Source: JAKEGK01 sp036507695
GTDB lineage: Bacteria > Pseudomonadota > Gammaproteobacteria > SZUA-152
Length of the DNA: 9,678 nucleotides
NCBI GenBank assembly: GCA_036507695.1
Contig: DATCIR010000100.1
Coordinates: 1 to 9,678 of the forward strand
Direction of reading: 5' to 3'
Position numbers and translations under genes: made by a program. This document shows, in pieces, positions 1-5,537 of the stretch (position 1 is its first letter; each line of letters opens with the position of its first letter). The notes below the pieces were generated by a model that saw only the letters and a program-made list of their open reading frames with translations, did no database searches and was not told where the DNA came from.

Positions 1-712
1 CGATAAAGTCAGCGACAAACCGGTCCGCCGGTTCATGGTAAAGGTTAAACGGTGTATCCCATTGCAGGATGTGTCCATCTTTCATTACCCCGACATTATC
101 CCCTAGCGCAAACGCCTCATCCTGATCGTGGGTGACCATAATGGCGGTAATGCCGCGGTGTTTTAAAATATTGCGGACTTCGCTGCTCAAGCGTTTACGC
201 AACTCCACGTCAAGATTGGAGAACGGTTCGTCAAGCAGGATGGCCTTGGGTTGGGGCGCCAATGCCCTGGCCAGCGCAATGCGCTGTTGCTGGCCGCCGG
301 ATAACTCATGGGGATAACGTGCGCCATAGTCATCCATGCCGACGATGGATAACATTTCCCGGGCGAGCCTTTGCTGCTCGTTTTTAGTGTTATTACGCAA
401 GCCAAAGGCGACGTTTTCCAGCACGGTCATATGGGGGAACAGGGCATAATCCTGAAACACCATGCCCAGTTGGCGTTTTTCCGGAACCACGGTGTATCCC
501 GGGCGCGATACTTCCTGGCCGTTAATGCGAATCATGCCGCGATAGATGGGTTCAAAACCGGCGATAGCGCGCAGCACGGTCGTTTTACCGCAGCCGCTGG
601 GACCCAGCAGGCAGACCAGGCTGCCCGGATTAACGTGTAATGAAAGGTCTTTAACAATCGTCTGCTGACGATACTTGCACTCAATATTTTTGACGTCAAT
701 TAATGCTTTCAT
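1..712 (-). CDS. ABC transporter ATP-binding protein, FbpC/PotA type (3' end cut by the window edge)
   Basis: This is the ATP-hydrolysing subunit of an importer, acting on the cytoplasmic face of the inner membrane. The frame is open from ATG 712 to the window edge, giving 237 residues. Visible motifs are Walker A GPSGCGKT (37-44), Q-loop VFQDYALFPHMT (85-96), signature LSGGQQQR (137-144), Walker B AILLDEP (157-163), D-loop SNLD (165-168) and the switch histidine in MVTHDQDEA (192-200). The part seen ends in EPADRFVADFI, typical just before the C-terminal domain of iron(III), polyamine and sulfate importer ATPases, so that domain should lie outside the window. An in-frame stop at 737-739 upstream leaves ATG 712 as the only ATG start; the ribosome binding site is weak. 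It follows argF by 51 bp on the same strand. From memory, Pseudomonas also has an ABC ATPase next to argF. Substrate unknown: iron(III) is only the nearest resemblance, and no permease or binding protein is in view. Confidence 0.9.
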   Translation of the reverse strand, partial: MKALIDVKNIECKYRQQTIVKDLSLHVNPGSLVCLLGPSGCGKTTVLRAIAGFEPIYRGMIRINGQEVSRPGYTVVPEKRQLGMVFQDYALFPHMTVLENVAFGLRNNTKNEQQRLAREMLSIVGMDDYGARYPHELSGGQQQRIALARALAPQPKAILLDEPFSNLDVELRKRLSSEVRNILKHRGITAIMVTHDQDEAFALGDNVGVMKDGHILQWDTPFNLYHEPADRFVADFI

Positions 713-763
713 TAGCTTGAAAGTGAGGCTGATAAATTACCAGCAGTGGTAACCGGTGAAAAT

Positions 764-1675
764 CTAGCGTGAACAAAGCAAATATTCCAATAAGGCCTTT
801 TGCGAGTGCAAACGGTTTTCCGCTTCGTTCCAGACAACGCTTTGTTCGCCATCGATAACGTCCGCGGCAACTTCTTCGCCGCGATGCGCCGGCAGGCAAT
901 GCATAAACAGCGCATCCGGATGCGCCGCGGCCATGATTTTCCGGGTAACCTGGTAATTTTTAAAGGCCGCTTCCCGCTGCTTTTGTTGTTGTTCCTGACC
1001 CATGCTTGACCAGACATCGGTGACGATAAGGTCGGCGTCCTTGGCGGCCTCCAACGGGCTATTACACAGGGTGACGATATCGGCCTGCGCCTGCGACAGG
1101 ACCTCCTGCAGCGGTTCATATCCCTTCGGGCACGCGATGCGCAATTTGAATTGCAGTTGCTGCGCGGCCTGTATATAGGAATGGCACATGTTATTGCCAT
1201 CACCGATCCACGCCACGGTTTTGCCCTGAATATCGCCCCGGTATTCCACGAACGTCTGAATATCCGCCAGCAATTGACACGGATGGTGCAAATCCGTTAA
1301 CGCGTTGATCACCGGCACCAGGGAATAGGACGCGAATCGCTCCAGTTTCTCATGTTCGTAGGTACGGATCATGATGATATCAACCATGCGGGACAGCACG
1401 CGCGCCGTGTCTTCAATCGGTTCGCCGCGCCCCAGCTGGGTATCGCGTGGCGAAAGGAAAATAGCGTGGCCGCCGAATTGCGCCATACCGGCTTCGAAGG
1501 ATACGCGGGTGCGTGTGGAAGATTTTTCAAACACCATGCCCAGCACCTTGTTCTTCAACGGTTGGTAGATTTCGCCGGCCTTTTGTTTGGCTTTCAGCTC
1601 GATGCCGCGGTAAACCAGCTTTTGCAAATCATCGCTGCTGAAATCAAACAAAGTCAGAAAATGCCGAATGCCCAT
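764..1675 (-). CDS. argF: Ornithine carbamoyltransferase, anabolic type
   Basis: Ornithine carbamoyltransferase joins carbamoyl phosphate to L-ornithine to give L-citrulline, a cytoplasmic step of arginine synthesis. The 303-residue length is normal for the family. The carbamoyl phosphate loop is SSTRTR (52-57), with HPCQ at 131-134 as the second phosphate-side motif. The ornithine side shows TDVWSSMG (219-226), and the catalytic cysteine lies in HCLPAHRGEE (259-268). The order of these motifs and the MHCLPAHRGEEV signature separate it from aspartate carbamoyltransferase. The start at 1675 gives the usual N-terminus (MGIRHFLTLFDFS). Only 20 bp separate it from the argD stop, so the two genes are almost certainly one transcript. 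The Shine-Dalgarno is poor (CGGG-like), which may mean coupling to argD translation. No sign of damage. Confidence 0.97.
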   Translation of the reverse strand: MGIRHFLTLFDFSSDDLQKLVYRGIELKAKQKAGEIYQPLKNKVLGMVFEKSSTRTRVSFEAGMAQFGGHAIFLSPRDTQLGRGEPIEDTARVLSRMVDIIMIRTYEHEKLERFASYSLVPVINALTDLHHPCQLLADIQTFVEYRGDIQGKTVAWIGDGNNMCHSYIQAAQQLQFKLRIACPKGYEPLQEVLSQAQADIVTLCNSPLEAAKDADLIVTDVWSSMGQEQQQKQREAAFKNYQVTRKIMAAAHPDALFMHCLPAHRGEEVAADVIDGEQSVVWNEAENRLHSQKALLEYLLCSR

Positions 1676-1695
1676 CGTGGTTGCCCGTGATCGAA

Positions 1696-2874
1696 TTATT
1701 GGGGTGTAAAATTGCCAACGAGCTCACTGACTTTGCCGATAATCATGTCCGCTTCGTCGTCACTCAGGATTAACGGCGGCAACAGGCGGATGCGGCTTTC
1801 ATTGGCGATATTAACCACGATGCCCAGATCCAGCGCTTGTTGCGCCAGCACTTTGCAGGGCGAGTCCAGTTCCACGGCGATCAGCAGGCCCTTGCCGCGG
1901 ATGTCTTTAACATGCGGGTGAGCCGCAAGGTTTTGCTTCAAGCCATTCAGGATGCGTTCACCGAGAAATTTGGCGCGCTCTACCAGTCCGTTTTGTTCAA
2001 TGGTTTCGATAACCGCCAGCGCTGTGCGGCACGCCAGCGGATTGCCGCCGAAGGTGGTGCCATGATTGCCGGGCTTAAACGTCTGGGCGGCTTCACCTTT
2101 TGCCAGACACGCGCTGATGGGCACGCCATTGCCCAGCGCCTTGGCCAGTGTCATGACGTCGGGCGTGAAATCATAGTGTTGGAACGCAAACCATTTTCCG
2201 GAGCGGCCCATGCCGGTCTGGATTTCGTCAAGCATCATCAACCAGCCGTTTTCAGTGCAGATTTCCCGTATCGCCGGCAAATAAGTTTCATCGGGAATAT
2301 TAATGCCGCTTTCGCCTTGCAAGGGCTCAACCAGCACCGCGACAATATTCTTGTCGTGTTTGGCGATGGTGCGCAAGGCCTCGATGTCATTATAAGGCGC
2401 CCGGGAAAATCCGCTGACCAAGGGTTCAAAGCCGGCCTGCACTTTGCGGTTGCCGGTGGCCGTGAGTGTCGCCAAGGTCCGGCCGTGAAAGCTGTTTTCG
2501 GTGACGATTATCGTGGGTTGTTTAATCCCTTTGTGGTGACCGTAAAGCCGTGCGAGTTTAATCGCCGCTTCATTGGCTTCGGCGCCGGAATTGGCAAAGA
2601 ACACGTTATCCATTTTTGCCAACCACGTGAGTTTTTCAGCCAGGCGCTTTTGCAAGTCGATCTCGAACAAGTTGGAGGTGTGCAGCAATCGCTTGGCCTG
2701 CCCGCAAATTGCCTCGCTGATCGCCGGGTGCGCGTGGCCAAGGCCGGTGACGGCAATGCCGCATAACGCATCCAGATACCGGTTGCCTTTGTTGTCCCAT
2801 AACCAGCAGCCACTACCGTGGGTAAAGGTAACGGGCAGAGGTGAATAGGTTGTCATTAATTTGTTAATTGCCAT
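1696..2874 (-). CDS. argD: Acetylornithine aminotransferase (PLP-dependent, class III)
   Basis: ArgD transfers the amino group between glutamate and N-acetylglutamate semialdehyde to form N2-acetylornithine, upstream of ArgF in arginine synthesis; many ArgD enzymes also serve as the succinyldiaminopimelate aminotransferase of lysine synthesis. At 392 residues it has normal family length. Visible are NSGAEANEAAIK (95-106, PLP phosphate binding), SFHGRT (128-133), EPLQGESG (183-190), the PLP aspartate in LDEIQTG (215-221), the Schiff-base lysine K245 in TLAKALGNG, and HGTTFGGNPLA (271-281). The start at 2874 has AAGG 13 nt upstream; a second ATG seven codons in is a possible alternative. It is first of the argD-argF-ATPase group. 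The leader holds a promoter, an inverted repeat and an intrinsic-terminator-like hairpin. Context (argF next) supports arginine synthesis over the related succinylornithine or GABA transaminases. Confidence 0.95.
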   Translation of the reverse strand: MAINKLMTTYSPLPVTFTHGSGCWLWDNKGNRYLDALCGIAVTGLGHAHPAISEAICGQAKRLLHTSNLFEIDLQKRLAEKLTWLAKMDNVFFANSGAEANEAAIKLARLYGHHKGIKQPTIIVTENSFHGRTLATLTATGNRKVQAGFEPLVSGFSRAPYNDIEALRTIAKHDKNIVAVLVEPLQGESGINIPDETYLPAIREICTENGWLMMLDEIQTGMGRSGKWFAFQHYDFTPDVMTLAKALGNGVPISACLAKGEAAQTFKPGNHGTTFGGNPLACRTALAVIETIEQNGLVERAKFLGERILNGLKQNLAAHPHVKDIRGKGLLIAVELDSPCKVLAQQALDLGIVVNIANESRIRLLPPLILSDDEADMIIGKVSELVGNFTPQ

Positions 2875-2890
2875 TGATTCGGTTGCGCCT

Positions 2891-2925
2891 TAAAAACAAA
2901 ACGGCAGTCTCTGACGAGACTGCCG
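2891..2925 (-). terminator. Strong intrinsic-terminator-like hairpin in the argD leader (candidate attenuator)
   Basis: Read on the minus strand, positions 2925-2902 form a perfect 10-bp stem (CGGCAGTCTC pairing with GAGACTGCCG) around a 4-nt loop, followed by TTTTGTTTTTA (2901-2891). The T-tract runs into AAGG (2891-2888), the best ribosome binding site for argD. The unit upstream has its own terminator at 3013-3041, and a promoter-like sequence lies between the two. The hairpin therefore probably sits inside the argD transcript, where it would limit read-through. It could instead be a back-up terminator for the upstream genes. Confidence 0.7.
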
Positions 2926-2946
2926 GAGCCAATCGTGTAAACCCGT

Positions 2947-2975
2947 ATAGTATCGGTAAAAACAGTTGCGGGCAA
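2947..2975 (-). promoter_or_regulatory. argD: Candidate sigma70 promoter for argD-argF
   Basis: On the minus strand TTGCCC (2975-2970) lies exactly 17 bp before TACTAT (2952-2947), with the -10 box matching the TATAAT consensus at four of six positions. Transcription would start near 2940, giving a leader of about 65 nt that contains the hairpin at 2925-2902. It lies in a 200-bp gap between co-directional genes, just after the previous unit's terminator. No other -35/-10 pair in the gap looked better to my eye. Confidence 0.5.
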
Positions 2976-2997
2976 ATAAACACCGCAATTTACCCGC
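2968..2997. repeat. 10-bp inverted repeat over the argD -35 region (possible operator)
   Basis: GCGGGCAAAT (2968-2977) and ATTTACCCGC (2988-2997) are inverted copies with one mismatch in ten, separated by 10 bp. Their centres are 20 bp apart, about two helical turns. A smaller perfect pair, TTGCGG/CCGCAA, is nested between 2966 and 2988. The left arm covers the proposed -35 box (2970-2975), the position expected for a repressor site. It does not resemble the E. coli ARG box. If transcribed it could instead act as an RNA hairpin. Confidence 0.4.
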
Positions 2998-3012
2998 AGG
3001 AATCCCCCACGT

Positions 3013-3041
3013 CATAAACACAAACCCGGCTTTAAGCCGGG
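3013..3041 (-). terminator. Intrinsic terminator of the PuuD-like gene
   Basis: About 35 bp after the stop of the PuuD-like gene, the minus strand reads CCCGGCTTAAAGCCGGG (3041-3025), a G+C-rich stem of six to eight pairs with a very short loop, then TTTGTGTTT. This fits the end of the minus-strand unit that starts near 3753. Confidence 0.65.
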
Positions 3042-3075
3042 CTGGTGGTGACTGACCGCGCTAGACCAGCGAAAG

Positions 3076-3564
3076 CTAGAACACACCGTGCGAGTGGCTG
3101 GCCATGAAAAATAACATGGGAATGGACAGCATGGTGTTGGTCCGGGAAGCCAGAAACGCGGTGCGCCGGGCTTTGGCGATTTCCTCGGCGCTGGCCTTGA
3201 CAATGCCCAGTACTTTTTTCTGATTCGGCCAAATCAATACCCAGACATTGAATAACATGATGGTGCCCAGCCAGGCTCCCATGCCGATATTTACAAATCC
3301 TTCCTGGAATGTAAACGCCGCGACAAAGTTCTTGCCTAACATACCGGCGCCCGCGACCCAGGTTACCACCGCCGCCCAGCGGAACCAGAGCAGCGCGCGC
3401 GGTGCAACGTATTTGCCGATGGCCGCGGGTCCGGGTCCTTCTTTATCCGCGGCCGCTGCTGCCAAGGCGGGCACCTGAACAAAATTAAAGTAATAGAGCA
3501 AGCCGATCCAGAGAATGCCTGCGAGGAAATGAAGCCAACGTTCGAAAAAAACTAATTCCGCCAT
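3076..3564 (-). CDS. Membrane protein resembling the urate hydroxylase PuuD N-terminal domain
   Basis: The protein resembles the Urate_ox_N family (PF06181), the membrane part of PuuD. Full-length PuuD is an inner-membrane urate oxidase whose C-terminus is a cytochrome c. Here there are only 162 residues, with hydrophobic stretches near 10-28, 56-77, 89-112 and 146-160, and no CXXCH haem motif. Recognisable are the N-terminal RWLHFLAGILWIGLLYYFNF (9-28), a RALLWFRW stretch (55-62) and a WPNQKK loop (112-117). The histidine in TM1 and the C-terminal SHSH are possible haem or metal ligands. The start at 3564 has AAAGGG 9 nt upstream. Such short relatives are often annotated as urate hydroxylase PuuD or, misleadingly, as an antitermination protein. 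Urate oxidation by this protein alone is unproven; a redox membrane role with a separate cytochrome is possible. It lies 102 bp after a microprotein gene on the same strand. Confidence 0.75.
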   Translation of the reverse strand: MAELVFFERWLHFLAGILWIGLLYYFNFVQVPALAAAAADKEGPGPAAIGKYVAPRALLWFRWAAVVTWVAGAGMLGKNFVAAFTFQEGFVNIGMGAWLGTIMLFNVWVLIWPNQKKVLGIVKASAEEIAKARRTAFLASRTNTMLSIPMLFFMASHSHGVF

Positions 3565-3666
3565 GATTTTTACCCTTTAATTTGTGTTGTTAGCGAAAAC
3601 TGTCTGGTAACTGCCAAGTAAAATCGTGCTTAAGCGTTTTGGTTTAAGCTACTGGATTGGTTCAGC

Positions 3667-3753
3667 CTAGAGCGCGCTGACGATAAGCGCCAGCACCAGC
3701 GTGAGAACAAACCCGGAGATGATCGTGCCAGGAATTGAATCGAGTGGGTTCAT
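3667..3753 (-). CDS. 28-residue predicted single-helix membrane microprotein
   Basis: ATG 3753 to TAG 3667 encodes 28 residues. The protein begins MNPLDSIPGT and then has an uninterrupted hydrophobic segment of about 17 residues (11-28, ending LALIVSAL), enough for one membrane helix with little outside it. A strong Shine-Dalgarno, AAGGAA, lies 9 nt upstream. It is on the same strand as, and 102 bp before, the PuuD-like membrane protein, so the two are probably co-transcribed. Size and shape are like small accessory subunits of respiratory membrane complexes (CydX or CcoQ type), though I see no specific similarity to them. A role in stabilising the PuuD-like protein is inference. The good ribosome binding site, hydrophobic pattern and context argue against a chance ORF. 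Confidence 0.6.
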   Translation of the reverse strand: MNPLDSIPGTIISGFVLTLVLALIVSAL

Positions 3754-3949
3754 AAAGTTGAGTTCCTTATTCCTTATTGATTGTTAGCGCAGGGAGATTT
3801 CAAGCGTTATTGTGGTTTGTTGATGTTCAAAGTTTATTCAAAAAGCTTGACATAAACAGTCGGGGAAAGCCTAGAGCAATGATCCTGATAATGCAATATG
3901 ATAATGGGGATATTTGTAAGTTTACAGTGCGTTTATGCAGGATCTAAGC

Positions 3950-5497
3950 ATGTCACCCATTGCATTAAGTATATTTGCCAGCCGCGTTGCAGCCGTCTGT
4001 GATGAAATGGGCGCAGTGCTGCAGCGCAGCGCGTTTTCCCCCAACATCAAGGATCGGTTGGACTTCTCCTGCGCCATTTTTGACGCGCACGGTGATCTGT
4101 GCGCGCAGGCGGCGCATATTCCCGTGCACATGGGCAGCATGGCGTATGCGATGCGCGATATTGTCAGTCAGCTGGAATGGCGAAAGGGTGACATGGTGAT
4201 ACTCAATGACCCCTTTATGGGCGGCACCCATCTGCCTGACGTGACGGTTATCGCACCGCTGTTTGTTGCCGGTCAGTTGCTGGCGTTCGTCGCCAATCGT
4301 GCGCACCATGCGGATATTGGATCGGAAACACCGGGGTCCATGCCAATCTCACGCACCCTGGATGAAGAAGGCATGGTGATACCGCCTACCTTGCTGATGC
4401 GCGATTCAACCATTGTTAGCGCGGTGATGAATCAGCTGGTGGGTCAAACCAGCGAGCCGGAACAAAGTTATGGCGATTTCGCGGCGCAAATCAGCGCCAA
4501 TAAAACCGGCTTGTCGCGCCTCGGCCTGCTGGTAACGGAATTGGGGCCGGATACATTTAACACCGCTGTTACTGAGCTTAATAACTACGCGGAGCGTTTG
4601 GCCGCCAATGCATTGCAACAAATTCCGAACGGTGTATACACATTCACGGATGTTATGGACAGTGACGGTCTTGGCAATGAAGACATCCCCATCAAAGTCA
4701 CGCTGCGTGTTGAGGAACACCAGGTCACGGTTGACTTCACCGGCAGCGCGGCGCAGACCGCGGGTAATATTAATTGCCCGCTGCCGGTCGCGGCGGCGGC
4801 GGTGTACTATGTGTTTTCGTGCTTAATGCCCGCTAATGCGCCGATCTGCCAGGGCCGGTTCCGCACTATCAAAATCCTTGCACCGGCGGGTAGCCTGGTC
4901 AATGCGCTGCGTCCGGCCGCGGTTGCGGCGGGCAATGTTGAAACCAGCACGCGCATAGTTGACGTGGTAATGGGCGCCTTGGCGCAGGCCATTCCGGGGC
5001 AAATTCCGGCGGCAAGTCATGGCAGTATGAATAACATCGCCATGGGGGCGCGTTATTCGCTGGCCGGTGTTACACGGCAGTGGGATTATTATGAAACCAT
5101 CGGCGGCGGTATGGGAGCGGGCCCGGCCGCGCACGGTATCGATGGCGTGCAAACCCACATGACCAATACCCGCAATACACCCATCGAAGTTTTGGAAAGT
5201 TTATATCCGATACGCGTATGCCGTTACGGCTTGCGTGAAGGTTCGGGCGGCGCCGGGAAACATCACGGCGGCGAGGGTATCATCCGGGAATTTGAGTTTC
5301 TCGAACCGGCGGCACTGACCTTGTTGACCGAACGCCGGCGGCATCCACCCTGGGGGTTGAATGGCGGCGCAGCGGGCAAAGCAGGGCGCAACCTGTTAAA
5401 CGGGCAGCCACTGCCGGCCAAACTCAGTTTATCCGTCAAACCCGGCGACCGCCTGACGATTGAAACGGCGGGCGGTGGCGGGTGGGGTTCAAAGTAG
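3950..5497 (+). CDS. Hydantoinase B / oxoprolinase family protein (HyuB-like)
   Basis: HyuB is one of two subunits of ATP-dependent N-methylhydantoinases, 5-oxoprolinases and acetone or acetophenone carboxylases, which open or activate cyclic amides or ketones in the cytoplasm. From ATG 3950 the protein has 515 residues, typical for HyuB. Motifs include NDPFMGGTHLPDVT (86-99), ANRAHHADIGSETPGSMP (115-132), and a C-terminus with VKPGDRLTIETAGGGGWG, the usual HyuB ending. I chose ATG 3950 over ATG 3935 because AGGA sits 7 nt upstream and MSPIALSIFASRV aligns with the start of other HyuB proteins. The ATP-binding partner HyuA, normally adjacent, is not in the window: the upstream gene is divergent and the downstream one is AsnO-like. 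Substrate cannot be predicted. The gene looks intact. Confidence 0.9.
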   Translation: MSPIALSIFASRVAAVCDEMGAVLQRSAFSPNIKDRLDFSCAIFDAHGDLCAQAAHIPVHMGSMAYAMRDIVSQLEWRKGDMVILNDPFMGGTHLPDVTVIAPLFVAGQLLAFVANRAHHADIGSETPGSMPISRTLDEEGMVIPPTLLMRDSTIVSAVMNQLVGQTSEPEQSYGDFAAQISANKTGLSRLGLLVTELGPDTFNTAVTELNNYAERLAANALQQIPNGVYTFTDVMDSDGLGNEDIPIKVTLRVEEHQVTVDFTGSAAQTAGNINCPLPVAAAAVYYVFSCLMPANAPICQGRFRTIKILAPAGSLVNALRPAAVAAGNVETSTRIVDVVMGALAQAIPGQIPAASHGSMNNIAMGARYSLAGVTRQWDYYETIGGGMGAGPAAHGIDGVQTHMTNTRNTPIEVLESLYPIRVCRYGLREGSGGAGKHHGGEGIIREFEFLEPAALTLLTERRRHPPWGLNGGAAGKAGRNLLNGQPLPAKLSLSVKPGDRLTIETAGGGGWGSK

Positions 5498-5520
5498 TGT
5501 TTGCCAACCTTTGTTTTTTT
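5486..5520 (+). terminator. Weak terminator-like hairpin between hyuB and asnO
   Basis: GGTTCAAA (5486-5493) can pair with TTTG (5500-5503) and AACC (5506-5509), leaving a CC bulge and a 6-nt loop, followed by TTTGTTTTTTT (5510-5520). The stem overlaps the end of hyuB, and the T-tract ends 17 nt before the asnO start. The stem is poor in G+C, so termination would be partial and asnO could be expressed by read-through. I see no promoter between the two genes. Confidence 0.35.
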
Positions 5521-5537
5521 AAAAGAGACTAATAACT

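Noticed and set aside
737..752. 6-bp hairpin TTACCA/TGGTAA between argF and the ABC ATPase gene
   Set aside because: The stem is short and lacks a proper T-run (ATTTATC only). It may soften read-through but cannot be called a terminator.
712..1203. 163-codon minus-strand frame within argF
   Set aside because: It is argF read in another frame: rich in Arg, Cys and Pro with no recognisable motif.
1837..2766. 309-codon open frame on the plus strand opposite argD
   Set aside because: It lies wholly inside argD on the other strand, and argD has full-length homology with its catalytic residues. Long antisense frames are common in G+C-rich genes.
2868..2933. TTG-started leader peptide overlapping the argD hairpin, with arginine codons near its end
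   Set aside because: It has no convincing ribosome binding site and its arginine codons fall after the hairpin, where ribosome stalling could not control it in the usual way.
3628..3649. GCTTAA/TTAAGC inverted pair between the microprotein and PuuD-like genes
   Set aside because: Six-base AT-rich arms with a 10-bp spacer are expected by chance, and no promoter could be placed beside them.
3847..3876. Perfect TTGACA as a hyuB promoter -35 box
   Set aside because: No acceptable -10 box lies 16-18 bp downstream (CCTAGA or CTAGAG only). GATAAT sequences at 3887 and 3900 are too far away. The real promoter is not resolved.
3935..3949. Upstream ATG start for hyuB
   Set aside because: The best ribosome binding site (AGGA at 7 nt) serves ATG 3950, and family N-termini align there.
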